DNA from: Ricinus communis
Lineage: Eukaryota > Streptophyta > Magnoliopsida > Malpighiales > Euphorbiaceae
DNA length: 64,000 bases
Direction of reading: 5' to 3'
Assembly (NCBI RefSeq): GCF_019578655.1
Contig: NC_063262.1
Coordinates: 9,803,582 to 9,867,581 of the forward strand
Shown here: positions 21,741 to 34,559 of the stretch, piece by piece
How the letters are laid out: every line of letters starts with the position of its first letter
Numbering within the stretch: position 1 is the first letter of the stretch
Translations under genes and position numbers: made by a program
Notes under the pieces: model-generated
Seen by the model: only the letters and a program-made list of their open reading frames with translations
What the model was told of the DNA's origin: nothing
Databases searched by the model: none

Positions 21741-23684
21741 ACATGTTTATTATTATATTTATGGATATATATTTTTTGTATATATAATTTTATTTTAGTA
21801 AATTTCTATACATATAAATAAGTGTTACAATCAGTGGAATGATATGTATACATATATAGAAAAATTACTCTCTCTTTAATTGCTTAAAACAATTCTTAAT
21901 TTAAAATAAGGTAAAATTTCTTTGGAATGATACTTGTTTTAGAATAAAGAAAGTAATATATTATAATTTATAGAGAAAATGACTAGCTAAGTAGTTTAAT
22001 TAAATTTATAAAACTTTAGTTTAATAATAAATAAAAAATGTGGAAATAAGAGAAATTTATTGTATTCTTTATAACCCTCCTTCCACTCTTATCAATTCTG
22101 AAAAAAGATTCTAACTCTTTCTATGTATTTTTTTTTTTCTGAATTCTGTATATTTCTTTTAGATTAAATTTAAAGTAAAAACAGAAAGATAAAACATTAA
22201 ACTAATAATACATAAAGAAATTATAAAATAATTCACTCGAAAGAAAGTGATGCAATAAAATTATAGAAACAAATGAAAGAAATAAAAAAAATTATATCGG
22301 TTAAATTTAAATGTAACAATAACAATTATAAAATAAAAAAAAATCCACCAAATTTGAATACTATAATATTTAATAATAATAAAGAAAATAAAATCTATAA
22401 TAATAATAATAATATATTTTAAATAATTTTTATTAACTAATTGAATAAATGAATTAATAAAATTTATATGAATTATATAAATTTAGATATTTATATAAAT
22501 TTTAAATAAGTTATATATAAATAAATGTATTATTTAAAAGTTACCTATACATCTATATCCATCCATTTACTCTACATATAAACAAGCACCATCAAAAACT
22601 ATAATTAGGACTAAAAGATTATTAAGTTTCTCAATCGCAATATCAATTCCATGAATACCATCGTCGGTCCCACGTACATGCCTACAAACTGCATAAAACA
22701 AAGCATCAGATTACCATTCAAAACCAAAAGAAGTCGCAGAAAACATTATTAGGACAAATCTCGCCATGCTAAAAATCAAGCAATAACATTGTCTTCGATA
22801 ACATTGAATTCGTTAAAATTCAAAAGAATTTTAATATAATTAAAAGAAATGAAAATCAATTCATATATTAGACTAAAATTTAAAATATAAATATATATTA
22901 ATTCAAAAAAGTATGAATAATATTAAGAAGCCAAACTTAAAATTCAAAAGTTTTCCTGAACATAATATTTTAATCAATTAAAAATATAAAAATCTTAGAA
23001 ATTTCAATTTCAATTTTATAAATTCAATCATATTAAATGAAAAACATATTTCATTATTAATAACTTAAAATATTTTTAAAGAGCCCACAATTTAAAAATA
23101 TCAATAAGGTATTGAAATAAAAGTAAGAATTAGAAAATGATGTTTAATATAGTAAAGTAAAATTTAAAAAAAGCCTAACACTCTGAAAGTATTATACTAA
23201 CTAATAAACTTTTTTTTTAATTAAATAATGATTAGAACTGTAAGGAATAGAATTATTAATTATATTTTATCGTTAATATAAATGTAGTCAATATATTAAC
23301 AGACAATGTAACAAAAGAAAGGAGAAAGAATTCTAATATATTGCCAATCTTATAAGGAAATAATCTTAAAATATTAAATTTAATTATAAAATTATTAATT
23401 ACATTATTAATTAAATTTATATTATATGTAATTAATCTATTATTAATTAAATCTTATATATATATTATATACTTTTTTAATTTAAAAAAGTATTTATAAT
23501 TATAATAAAAGCAACTAATACAATGTACTAGTATCCAACTAATATCACCTAATAGTAATACTAAAGCATATTCACGTGGTGTAACTGAATTATTTATTGC
23601 GGTGTACCATATACACCTTCAACAACACCCAAACTAAAAATATCATTTGAAGTGTTGGCTAATAGCCACTATAAATTAAATTAA
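21741..23684. other. AT-rich DNA upstream of the P450 gene
   Basis: Nearly 2 kb of very AT-rich sequence with no gene. The last ~150 bp (TGCGGTGTACCATATACACC onward) are less extreme and probably belong to the promoter and leader of the P450. I cannot point to a convincing TATA box; TATAAAT at about 23671 is too near the start codon. Confidence 0.5.
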
Positions 23685-23688
23685 ATGA

Positions 23689-26600
23689 ATGAAAATGCGA
23701 ACCCAGGAAGAAACATCAAAATCCATGGCTTCTCTTTGGCTACTTTCTCTTCTTTTACTCTTCCCTCTATTCTTTTTCTCTTTGAGAAAGAAACTACAAG
23801 CTAAGACACATACCAAGAATCATCTCCCAGGCCCTCCTAGCCTTCCAATTATAGGCAACTTTCACCAACTTGGAGTACTGCCTCATCAATCTTTATGGCA
23901 ATACTCTAAAAGATATGGTCCTGTCATGCTTGTAAAACTTGGTCGTGTTCCTACTGTTATTATTTCTTCTTCAGAAGCAGCAAAAGAACTCCTGAAAACT
24001 CATGATCTCAGCAGTTGTAGCAGACCGCTTTTAACTAGTACTGGAAAGCTCTCTTACAACTATCTTGATATAGCCTTTACACCTTATGGTGATTACTGGA
24101 GAAATATGAGAAAGCTTTGTGTTCTTGAACTCTTTAGTACTAAAAGAGTGGAGTCTTTTCAATTCGTTAGAGAAGAAGAGGTGTCTTTGCTAATTGATTC
24201 CATTTCAAAATCTTCTTGTTCTCCTGTAGATCTCAGTGAAAAGGCTATTTTTCTTACTGCTAATATAACATGTAGAGTAGCTTTTGGCAAAAGTTTTCAA
24301 GAAAGAGGATTTGGACATGAAAGATTTCAGGAAGTTATTCGTGAAGCTTTCGCTTTGATGGGGAGTTTCTATGCAGCTGATTTCTTTCCTTATGTAGGTT
24401 GGTTTGTTGATAGAATAACAGGTCTCCATGCAAGACTTGAAAGAAACTTTCAAGAATTTGATACTTTCTACCAGAAGATCATTGATGATCACATCCAAAA
24501 AGGAACAAGAGATAAGCCTGAACAAGAAGAAGATATTACTGATATTTTGCTTGAACTGGAGAGATCTCACCGTGAAGAGTCTGGAGCTTTTCAATTTTCC
24601 AAAAATCATATTAAAGCTATTCTGATGGTAAGTCCAGTGATTCTTCAGTTTTTTTTTTTTTTAATTATAATATAACTTTTATTTATTTCTTAGAGGGTTA
24701 GTTAAGTATGAGTTACATATATCTATGTTTTAAAAGAAAAAAATGTTATAAAAATAAGAAAAAATTACAAATTTAGTATTTTAATTTTTTTGGTTTTTTT
24801 TATTTTGATATTTAAATTATTTTTTTATTTGATTAAATGTTTAAACCTGTTAAACAGTATAATATCTCTAGCCATCTTATTTTTAACAGTAAATTGAATT
24901 TAAATACTCTATTTTGAAATAACATTTTTTTTCTATTCATTTTCAGTATTACTTTTAAAAACTTATTTTATTTTTCGAGAAATTGAAAGAAAAAATAACA
25001 AGATTCTTTAATTTTCCACATTCATTCAAATAAAACATTGAAAAAAATTTAGATGTTATTTTCTTGCATTCACTTAGAATAAAACATATTTTTTCATCTC
25101 AAAATAATAAAAGAAATAGAAAGGCATTAGTTTTTTTAAAAAATAATAATTTTTAGAAATAAAGAAGATGAGTAAATTTTCTTATAAAAGAATTAATAAA
25201 AAAATTTTAAAATTAGTTCAACAGTATCTTAAGTGCTGAGAGAATATTTAATAAAATATAAAACGAAGACCAAAAAATATTAAAAACAGAAAATAGAAAA
25301 AATAGGAGAAATTGTAAGTAATAGGTCATTTTATGAATAAATTGACTTAAGTTATTACTTTAACCTATAAAATTTGTAAGAAACACTAATATATATATTA
25401 ATAAATTTAGATATTTGATTGAATAAAAAATAATTCAAATACTGAAGTGGAAAAATTAAAAAATTAAGACAATATATATGTAATTATCCTTAAAAATAAT
25501 TTGCTTCCATGGAATGAAACTCAAAACAAATCTTCATAATTAATGTGAATGTCACGGAAAAATAAATGGTATGAGAAATTCTCTACAAATTTAGTATATC
25601 ATATCATTAAAAAAATATTTAATTATATAAAGATATATTAAATAACTTTAAGTTAAGTGATATATTTATATTAATTAATTAATTTTTAATTATATATAAT
25701 TAATAGTAATTAAGCATTATCACTTAATAAAAAATCGTATACATATTATTATATAATTTAGCTCTTACATAGTAAAAATCTGAAATTCTTCAAATTAAAT
25801 TTTTAAATTTGGAACTTAATGTTTTGTCCATTTTTAATTTATATTTCAAATTATTATAACCTTAAATTGTTTATTATATAAACAGTTATAGAATCATTAA
25901 TTAATAATAAATTTCTTTCATCAGTCATACCGTCATTTTAGTCACTTATCATTTTATATTTTATAAAATATTTAATTAATTATTAAAATGCTATTTATAT
26001 AATAACTTGTTAGCCCATCATCTTTTAATTTTATATTTTATTTGTAAAGATAGTAATGTTATAATATATATAAATGAGAAGAGAAAAAACTTATAAATTT
26101 ATTAGAAGATTTTATTAATTTTTTAGTAATTTAATTTAATAGAAAATAAAATTATTAACAAGTTGTGGGATTTTGGCTAAAGCCATTCTTAGGAATCAGC
26201 CTCCTACTTCCACTAGAGGACAAAAATCAACCACATTATAAAATAAAAGATAATGGTAATAATAAAAATAAATAAACTTGATAGTAATAATAGCAGTGTA
26301 GGAATTAATATATGTTAGTCCATATTGGTTCAATATTAATTTTAATTGAAATTATTTCAAATTATGTAAATTATTTAGTATTAATTTTTAATTAAAATAT
26401 AGTGTAAATTTATTATTTTGATCTAATTATTTATTAATTTAATAATATAATAAAATGTTTATTATTATTAATTCATATAGTACAACGTTATTTTTAGAAT
26501 TAAATCAATCAATGGAGGATACAGAAATTTAGTAACAGACTTTACTAATTTCTTAATTAATTAGGTTGGTTTAGTTTTTATTATAATAATTTAAGGATGT

Positions 26601-29047
26601 CGTTATCTTAATATTAAAAATATTTATGATGATAATATTTTTTAAGAATATATACAATATTTTTTTAAGTGATAATAGTTTTTAAATACTTAATATTCAA
26701 TATAACTCATGTAAATAAAAAGATTACATTTTTATCATAAAATAATAATCTATTTTTAATTTATACGTGAATTATAATTTTATTAAATTTATAAATAAAA
26801 TTTCAAAACTAGAATAGTAGTTTCTTTTTAAATAACAAATAGAAGAGACAATTATAAGCTCACATGTTAATAATAAATATGAGTGCTACAAGAATTATTT
26901 GATTATATTTTTATATTTTAATCAACTAACTAACTTAATTTAAATATATTATTCTTTAATTTAATATAACAATAATTAATTTTATTTTTATGACCTTTCA
27001 ATTATTTTAATAGTGATACATTAGAATTGTGGTAATTATAGGATCTTATATTTATATAAATGCATTTACAAAAAAAACATACATATGTAAATATTAATAT
27101 AGAAATTAAATATGTTTCAATTTATTACAATATTCTTTTATATAAAAAGATAATCTTATATAAAAATAAGGTGGAAGGAAACATATATTAAAAATTAAAA
27201 TCAAAACAATTAACATTATAAGTTAAAAAAATTAGTTATAAAAATGATATTTTTAAAATAATAATAATTTATTAAATAAATTACCATATTTATTTTAATT
27301 TATTAATAATGAATAATAACGAGTTAACTATAGAAATGCATGAACATAAAAATAAATTCTTTGTAGCATAGGTTTCCCACTTAGAGAAACTATATTTTAG
27401 GGATTAGAATGTTTGTTAGACTCCACGGGACTTTTAGTTGGGATAATAGAAATATAGAATCGAACTTGTTGATATTTGACAATTAAGTATTAAATTTTTA
27501 AGAGTTAGAATTTAATGTATGAACTTAGTAAATATTTACTATTTAGTATTTATAACTGGTCAATAATAGGTTATAAGTTATCTATATCAACTATCTTTTT
27601 AAGATAATTACAAAAAAATTACAAACTTGTCAAAATTTAATAATCAAGTATTTAAACTTTTAAAAGTTATAATTTAGTGTATAAAACTAAATTATTAATA
27701 TTTGAATATGTGGAACTGGTCAGTATATAAAAGAGCTTTAATGTAGATAAATCAAACCTAATTAAATTTGCATAATGAAAGATAATATTTATATGTAGGA
27801 TGATAAATACCATATATATCATAAGTATAAATATTAGCAGTAACATTATAGTCTAGATTGTCTCAATAATAACTGATTTTGTAGTGTTGAGTTGAAGAAG
27901 ATAAGGTATTGCACAAATTGGATAGAGATTTCTTTAAAAAACATCGATAGAAATATAGTGATAACAATGTAATGATGGTAATAGTAAAAGGCAGTGTATT
28001 AGTATATTAAAAATAGATACTTTTTAATAAATTTTTCATCATTTTATTCTTTATAATCTACTAAATTCATAATATGTGTTCTAAAGTTACAAATCCATAA
28101 TTGTTATTGACCTGCTATATATACTTAATTATGAATATTTACTAGATTCACATACTAAATTATAAGTTTTAAAAATTTAAATACTTGATTTTTAATTTTT
28201 AATAAGTTCATATATCACTTTTATAATTATTCAGTTTCTTTTATAAAGGTGACATGTTTCGTATACTTAAATGTTAATAATTTTTAGTTTTACACGCTGA
28301 ATTGTAACTTTTAAAAGTTTAAACATTTGATTATTAAATGTTAACAAGTTTATATACTATTTTTATAATTATTCCTTTTTAGTTCTGAATTTATTATGAT
28401 ACAAAAATCCTATGTTATATCAGAATCTCTTTCTAGGTGGAGTGCACAGTACTGCGATTACCGTAGTATGGTCAATGGCAGAACTAATTAGAAATCCAAG
28501 AGTAATGGAGAAAGTACAAAAGGAAATAAGAAGTTGCATTGGAGATAAAAGGAAAGTATGTGAAAGTGAAATTGAAAAGCTTGAATATTTAAAGATGGTA
28601 TTGAAAGAAACTTTGAGATTACACCCACCAGGCCCCCTAGTAATTCCAAGAGAAACTATGGCACAATTCTCTATCAATGGCTATGATATTTATCCCAAAA
28701 CTCAAATTCAAATTAATGTGTGGGCGTTAGGAAGAGATCCAAAGATATGGAAAAATCCCGAAGAATTTTATCCTGAGAGATTCATAGACAGTCTTATTGA
28801 TTATAAAGGAATGGATTATGAATTGTTACCATTTGGTGGTGGAAGGAGGGGTTGTCCTGGCATCGCTATGGGAATAGCTAATGTAGAACTTGCACTTGCA
28901 AATCTTCTGTTTTGTTTTGATTGGAAATTGCCTTATAACATGAAGATGGAAGATATCAACATGGAAGAAGCACCTGGCCTTGCTATTCATATGAAAGAAC
29001 CTTTGTTGCTTATACCAATTGCATATCAACCTGTATCAAGAGATTAA
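23689..29047 (+). CDS. Cytochrome P450, CYP71 family (two exons)
   Basis: A membrane-anchored haem monooxygenase of the plant CYP71 clan, probably in specialised metabolism on the endoplasmic reticulum with a P450 reductase partner. Exon 1 is 23689-24627 and exon 2 28424-29047, a phase-0 join with GT/AG borders, giving 520 residues. A start at 23725 (MASLWLLSLLLL), which opens directly on the anchor, gives 508 and is equally plausible. An out-of-frame ATG lies at 23685. Visible motifs: hydrophobic anchor, LPGPPSLPIIGN hinge, ExxR in KETLRLHPP, PERF in FYPERF, and the haem loop FGGGRRGCPG with its Cys. All core motifs are intact. The oddity is the I-helix GGVHST, where the acidic residue of the usual AGTDTS is His and the next Thr is Ser. 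The closest family feel is CYP71B-like; the substrate is unknown. Confidence 0.93.
24628..28423 (+). other. P450 intron, 3.8 kb, transposon-bearing
   Basis: The intron opens GTAAGTCC after the ATG of KAILM and closes TTATATCAG before NLFLGG. The position, just before the I-helix, is the usual single intron site of CYP71 genes. The length is large for this family and the sequence is very AT-rich. It holds an inverted-repeat element (27603-28376). Confidence 0.85.
27603..28376. mobile_element. Foldback element within the P450 intron
   Basis: The left arm (27603-27705, with TTTAATAATCAAGTATTTAA and ACTTTTAAAAGTTATAATTT) reappears in reverse complement at about 28281-28376. Related partial copies of the arm lie at about 27470-27540 and 28120-28220, so the arms themselves seem repeated. 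It is non-coding, and no target duplication could be fixed. Confidence 0.6.
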
Positions 29048-29952
29048 TTATACACTAGCTAATTAGTTTTTGCTATGTACACTAATAATGTAGATGAAAT
29101 GTACCAATATATGATTTACCTTATTTGTGAAAATGTTGCTACTAAATGCATATATGTTAAATATTATAAACATATATAAAAAAGAGATAAAATAGACTAA
29201 AGAGTTTACTTAAGAATTATACACACCTTAATTAGCTAGGAGTTAATATGAAAGAAAAGACCCATAGTATAAGTTCACATAAACTAAAATTGTAAAGGTC
29301 TATTGGTATAAAAAGAAAAATCAGAAAATGCAATTATTGTTTTAATCAATATTGTCCAATTATTCTAATTTTGACAAATTTATTAGAAAATGATGTGTTT
29401 TATGTAATATGATGTGAAACACATTTTTGCATTTTTTGCCAATTGACAAGGCCGACCCAAATTACTTGATGTGTTTTATGTAATATGATGTGAAACACAT
29501 GTTTGCGTTGGTGTTTAAAATGTAAGGAATCTACATTTATTGAAAACTAAATGTAAGGCCGACACTTTCTTTGTTACCTTGAAAACTAAAATTATTTAAC
29601 CACAGTTGAATAAAAATATAGTTTACCAAACATTAGTAATATCAAAATTTACCCAATCCTAATCATTCCAAGTTTAATGATTTATTGTATCGAATGGCAA
29701 ATGAAGTCTTATGTGTGCCCCTCCATTTTAATACTAATGTCAATAGGTGTTTCATATTACCTTATATAAAATTGCCAAAATATTTATATTTTTAAATAAA
29801 TTATCAAGATTTTTAAAAATAATGTTATACATAATAGTAAAAACATTTTAAGATTTAGATTTTTAAACTAATAGGCTAAAAATAAATTATACAAATAAGT
29901 TTTAGCTCATTTTTTTAATGACGAGTTGTTAATATATATATATATATATATA
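29048..29952. other. P450 3' flank and AT-rich spacer
   Basis: Presumed 3' untranslated region followed by AT-rich DNA with no gene. A 36-bp direct repeat with hairpin potential lies at 29391-29503. Confidence 0.5.
29391..29503. repeat. 36-bp direct repeat, each copy a hairpin
   Basis: The unit starting TGATGTGTTTTATGTAATAT occurs at 29391 and 29468 (period 77). Within each unit ATGTGTTT and AAACACAT can pair as an 8-bp stem. Confidence 0.8.
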
Positions 29953-30475
29953 TGGTCTAATGACATTAAAAATTCAAACATTTACATCCAATTATGTAAA
30001 TTTAATCCATCCTTTTAATTTTTATTTAAATGGTTCGATTTAGCTAATTAATCGCAATTATAGTCAAATTAAAATCTCGTTCAAAATAGAGTGATATGTC
30101 AATATCAATAATTTACATATTACCGCCACATATATTCACACATCACACACGAGTTACTAATGTCAGATTATAGATAAACAAGCAAGTGAGTGACAAATGA
30201 AAACCATGAATCAAGAAGAAGAATGAAGGGTGAATTCATTTCTTTTTTCACTTTCTTCGTAGTTTTATGTATTTTTTTAAGAGGAAAATGATATTGGTAA
30301 AGTAGAAAGAAATTAATATCTAGAGTTAAGAAGATAATATCTAATTTTGACTGAGATTTTAATTTAGCTATAATTGCAATCAATTAGCTAAAAAATCAGG
30401 TCATTTAAATAAAAATTTAAAAAATAGGCCAGATTTATAAAAAGAGACAAATATTTAGATTTTTAATGTCATTAT
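29953..30475. mobile_element. Foldback MITE
   Basis: The left end, TCTAATGACATTAAAAATTC and about 150 bp following, is matched in reverse complement by about 30320-30470. Shared stretches include AATTTTTATTTAAATG and TAGCTAATT. It lies between (TA)n runs, which obscure the target site. No coding capacity. Confidence 0.7.
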
Positions 30476-30539
30476 ATATATTTATATATATTCATGCCTA
30501 TAAGAATTTTCAGACCCACTAATACATTATTAATTTAAT

Positions 30540-31002
30540 TAATTAGTTAGTTACATATTAAATGCAAACAGTTAAAAGATAGTTAGTACGTGGCTATAAA
30601 AAGTGAGTTATGGTGACAATTATTACTAAGTTAGCACCATTTTGTGCTCCAATTCCACAAACAAATGAGATAATGGACTCTAAAAGCAAGAAATGGAAGC
30701 ATATCCTCAAGAAAAGCACAACACTCAGCAAAAAAATGGAAGCATAACCCTATAAAAATAGAGGTAAACTCGCTAAGAGGGAATCTATAATCAACAATAA
30801 CACTTAGCAAAAATCAAAACTAATCTTTGCAAATATTTTTCTTAATGTCCAGCAAACTACTGTAAATTTTAATTTTTTATATTTATTTGTTCATGTTTTA
30901 TTCAAACACCAGTTGTCTATGCAACTCTCTAGTAAATTTTAATACAACTATTCTTCAGCTTATTTATTTGAATTTATTCACTGCTAATTACAATCAATTC
31001 TT
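30540..31002 (+). repeat. Probable 5' LTR remnant of a gypsy element
   Basis: This stretch has a TATA-like CCCTATAAAAATAGA at about 30749 and a pyrimidine-rich leader. It ends just before TGGCGTCATTTGAAGATCG (about 31003), which resembles the degenerate primer sites (TGGCGCC...) of Tat/Ogre-type gypsy elements. A gag-like relic follows downstream in the same orientation. The left boundary is not fixed. Confidence 0.4.
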
Positions 31003-31149
31003 ATGGCGTCATTTGAAGATCGAAGCAAGTCATTAAAAATGCATTAATTACATTTAGTTCATGCACATACACATGTAGCATGCTCAACATTCTTTTTTCT
31101 ATGAATATATTTATGCCATATGCTCGGTGATACTAGTTGTCATAGCACC

Positions 31150-32440
31150 TAAATCAAGAAGTATTATTAAAAAAGAATTTATGGGGTTTCAAGATGCTAG
31201 AGTCGTTGAGGTTTTATTCTCACATTATGGAACAAATTGAAAGAAGCATGACACCTTAAGATGTGCGGTCACATGAGGTGCTAGTACCTCATGTAGGAAA
31301 TGTTATTGTTGGGGGATTGAATGATGTTTTACCTTTAGTTTAGATTTATGATACCAATAATCCTATGATTGACACTTTTAGAATGCAAGTGAAGGCTACT
31401 CGCAAGTACATGGAAAAGTCTCACAATAATCTTATGGATAGCCAAAAGAAAGCAATGGATGATCTATTGTAGTAGTTTAGCACAATAACGGCTAACATTG
31501 CCGAGAGAGTTAATTCAAACTTAACTCAACTAAGTCATCAGTGAAGAGGCTAGGAGGTCTTGTCACAGACAATGGGATAAAATGTAGAGCAAGAGGGGGC
31601 AATCTTCTACTAGTTCTTAAGAAGGGAATGATGCTCCAAGACCTCAGGCTCCATCAATTTCAAATGAGAGGTATGTTTCCCTACACAAAAGGGATGGAGG
31701 GTTACCAAGAGAAGCTATGCCTAATGACCACCCTCATCTTGGTAGACCTATGCTACCACACTAAATTTATAAGTAACTAATTCAGTTAACTAACTAATGT
31801 TGTATAAGCATAAAGAAATGCATAATCCAATGTTTGGAGGGCATGCCTCAAGGAGTAATGAACAAGAGAGGACACCAAGGGCACGTCAAGACCTCTTGTT
31901 CAACCTCAACCACCTCAGAGGATATATACGAAAGTTGTGAGATATGTGGTTCAAGGACTATAGGCCAGAACTGAGACAAGTGGAAAGGCCAGAGTTCCAC
32001 AAGCCATATCCCAATGTCATTGACAAAGACAATCCATATCCTAGGGGTTATAGAATTCCAGACTTTGGACTGTTCTCTAGAGAAATTGGTCAGTCTACTC
32101 TAGAACACATAGCTAGATTTACTATTCAGTGTAGTGAACTCACTAACTATGAGAAATTTGCAAACTTTAAATTGAGATTGTTTCCTAGTTCTTCAATTGT
32201 TGTCATGAGAAAATCGTTGAATAGATAATAGTAGTTTAGTAACTTATGGTACATGCAAAACATCTTTAAGTTTAAGGGATCGTTTATGAGTAAAAATGAA
32301 AGAGGAACCAGTATTAAGAATTTTCAGACCTTTACCGTCAGCAACTTGAAGTTGATTTTGACCCTTATAATCATTATTTATTTGGAGTGTAGAGAGATCA
32401 GGAACTACATGATGCGTGGCACTTGTGTCAGAATAACAAG
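31150..32440 (+). pseudogene. Gypsy-type gag relic
   Basis: Scattered frames resemble a plant retrotransposon gag protein. The clearest segment is 31944-32228, which reads YPRGYRIPDFGLFSREIGQS then TLEHIARFTIQCSE and LRLFPSS, a classic retrotrans_gag region. Upstream pieces (31380-31500: MQVKATRKYMEKSHNNL) are lower quality. Many stops and shifts mean no protein. Its downstream continuation is interrupted by the minus-strand copia relic at 32453-33583. Confidence 0.6.
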
Positions 32441-32452
32441 GTAGACAAGCTA

Positions 32453-33438
32453 CTAGATTTGATTTTGATATGCTATTATTGGTGAGTAAGCAAGGTTTGC
32501 TTGGTGAGAATTTGGAGCTCCATAATAGTTTGGATTGGGAGAGTAGTTTTGTCTTGGATTATACCGTCTTCGACATTTGTCAGCTGTGTGATTCCTAAGC
32601 TTGCAAATCTGACTAGGATTTCTGTAGTTGTTGCGACGAACATTGCTTGATCCATTCCTAAAATTAGCTTGCTCCACAACCGGCCTTGGAGTGAGAAATA
32701 ATGGTGCCTTATGAACAAGATTCGCAACTAGGCTGTCTTGATTATTTCTTAATAGGATCTCGTGTGACACTAGCTGCCCGTTCAAATCATGAAATTGCAC
32801 TGGTTGGGAATGAAGGTTTAGAGCTATAATAATCAGATGGGATTCATTGCCAATGTTTCTGTAGATTATGGCGTTAAACTCAGCATAAGATAGAGGCCTA
32901 CCAGCCACTCCTAGCTCATCCGCAAGAGCTTTTGCCTTTCGGAGGTATTGTGATACAGAAAGATCATTACGTTTGAGTTCTTGCAAATCAATGTGAAGCT
33001 GATGTTAGCGATTCTGAGAAATAGATCCGAATGCATTGACAAGAGCATTCCATCAAATGATGAATTGAGGCTAATAACATAAGAAAACACCTCTTCAAAA
33101 GGGGATGATAATTGCCAAGACGTAAGCATCTGGTCCTTTTTGAACCAATCATTATATGCTGGATTAGGGACATAAATAGTTGGAGTAGTTTCAGTTATGA
33201 TTCTTTTGGTGGTGCTGATTGGGTTCCATCAAGAAGATACATAAGGTTTTGATAATTTAAAAGAGGGATGAATTGTGTCTTCTAAGCTAGATAATTGGTA
33301 AAATTCAGTGGGCATCAGTTATAGTTGGATTGACAATTGCTAAGGTAGCAATAGAGTTTTGTGAGATTGATACAGAAGAAGAAGAAGAAGAAGAAGAAGA
33401 AGAGAAAGAGGATAAGGATTGAGAAGATTGGGAAGCCA
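32453..33438 (-). pseudogene. Ty1/copia gag relic
   Basis: On the minus strand an ATG at 33438 opens MASQSSQSLS followed by a Ser run, encoded by the (GAA)n-type microsatellite at 33370-33400. The frame then breaks several times. The best segment, 32986-32453, reads MQELKRNDLSVSQYLRKAKA, as in copia UBN2-type gag. It ends in a decayed zinc knuckle (QICKLRNHTADKCRRRY) in which the first Cys is Gln. Protease and later domains are missing, so only the 5' part of the element is present. Confidence 0.8.
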
Positions 33439-33454
33439 TAATACTCTACTACCA

Positions 33455-33583
33455 TGTAAAAGTTGTATTTTTGTATTGCAGTAAACATATTGTACAAGAG
33501 CTATTTATACACAATTATACCAATCTTATATGATAAAGATAAATACAAGAAAACTATCACAGTAGTTATCTTATCCCTTAACA
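33455..33583 (-). repeat. Short 5' LTR of the copia relic
   Basis: Read on the minus strand it begins TGTTAAGGGATAAGATAAC and ends CTTTTACA. It carries TGTATAAATAGC as a TATA box and is followed by TGGTAGTAGAG, a degenerate tRNA-Met primer site, just before the gag ATG. The length is 129 bp. Confidence 0.65.
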
Positions 33584-33960
33584 ATTCCACTAACTCTTGC
33601 TAGGCTTTTAGAAATATGGTTCAAAAAAAAGATAAATAAAAGGAGTTTTTAAAATTTCTAGAGGAGGCTATGCTTATTGATGAAGACTCATTTCCACTGC
33701 TAGCACCATCAATCCTGCTATCTTTGACCTAAGATCCCTTTTGATTAAGAAAACTGAAGAAAAACATAAAAGTGATCTTGAGATATAGTCAAGGAAAATG
33801 TTTCATAAGGTATGGGTCCTCAAGAAGACTCTAGTGAACAAAGAGCGCTAAGAGGGAAGGAGGTTTATTGTTCTAGGCTTTTCTAAGGAGCTAGCAAGGA
33901 GAATGCCTCACTCCCAAGGCTAAGGTTTCAGCAAGGGCAACCACAGTTTATTGCACCTTA
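33584..33960 (+). pseudogene. Possible continuation of the gypsy gag/pol relic
   Basis: Frames such as FLEEAMLIDEDSFPLLAPS look like the stretch following gag in the gypsy relic at 31150-32440, which would make the copia at 32453-33583 an insertion into it. Evidence is weak because stops are frequent. Confidence 0.3.
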
Positions 33961-34079
33961 AATGCTGCAGCTAAGCTATCAATGACATAGGTTACAACAT
34001 AAAAGGTCTCCTGAGCCACTGGCAAAAACTCAAAAAAAGAGGATGCAAAAGCAAATGGTAGTTCTAATGATAATATGTA

Positions 34080-34500
34080 GAAGACTAGATGGTAGAGGGT
34101 ACTTTTGTGGCAGGGGGAGTTCCTATCCATTTCAGACGTGCCACTGCTACAGTAACTCTGCGTGCAGCCATCTTCACTATTGATAGGACGGCTACTTATG
34201 GCTGGCCTAAAAACTGGATGGAATGTGATTCTACTTATGTTGTTAATTTATTCCAAAGTAAGCATCTTTGTTTTCCATGGATTTTTCTATTTAAATAGTT
34301 GAAATAATTGCAATAACTTTCTTTAGTGGACTTTAAAATCTCTCACATCTTTAGGGAAGGCAACATGGTGGTAGACAAGTTATCTAAGCACGTTCTTACC
34401 ATCTGTCAGTATGAATAGTGGTAAGATGCACCTAGTTTCTTTAATGAATTTTTAGTTCTTGATGCTTCTAAAAAGGACAATTTTAGATTTTGTTAATTCT
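34080..34500 (+). pseudogene. LINE-type RNase H tail relic
   Basis: The plus strand reads WMECDSTYVVNLFQSKHLCF and then, after stops, HIFREGNMVVDKLSKHV. These match the C-terminal RNase H (RVT_3) domain found in plant LINEs, with the EcDS active-site strand and the HIxREGNxxADxLA signature. The rest of the LINE is absent, as expected for a 5'-truncated copy. Confidence 0.65.
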
Positions 34501-34559
34501 TTTTGGATTTGGTGTTTGGATTTTCTTGTATTTTTTGGCTTCTTTAATTTTATTAGTTG

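Noticed and set aside
23665..23680. TATAAAT as the P450 TATA box
   Set aside because: It is about 15 bases before the first ATG, too close for a leader of normal length.
24205..24609. 134-codon open frame on the minus strand
   Set aside because: It is the shadow of P450 exon 1, whose motifs and splice site are convincing.
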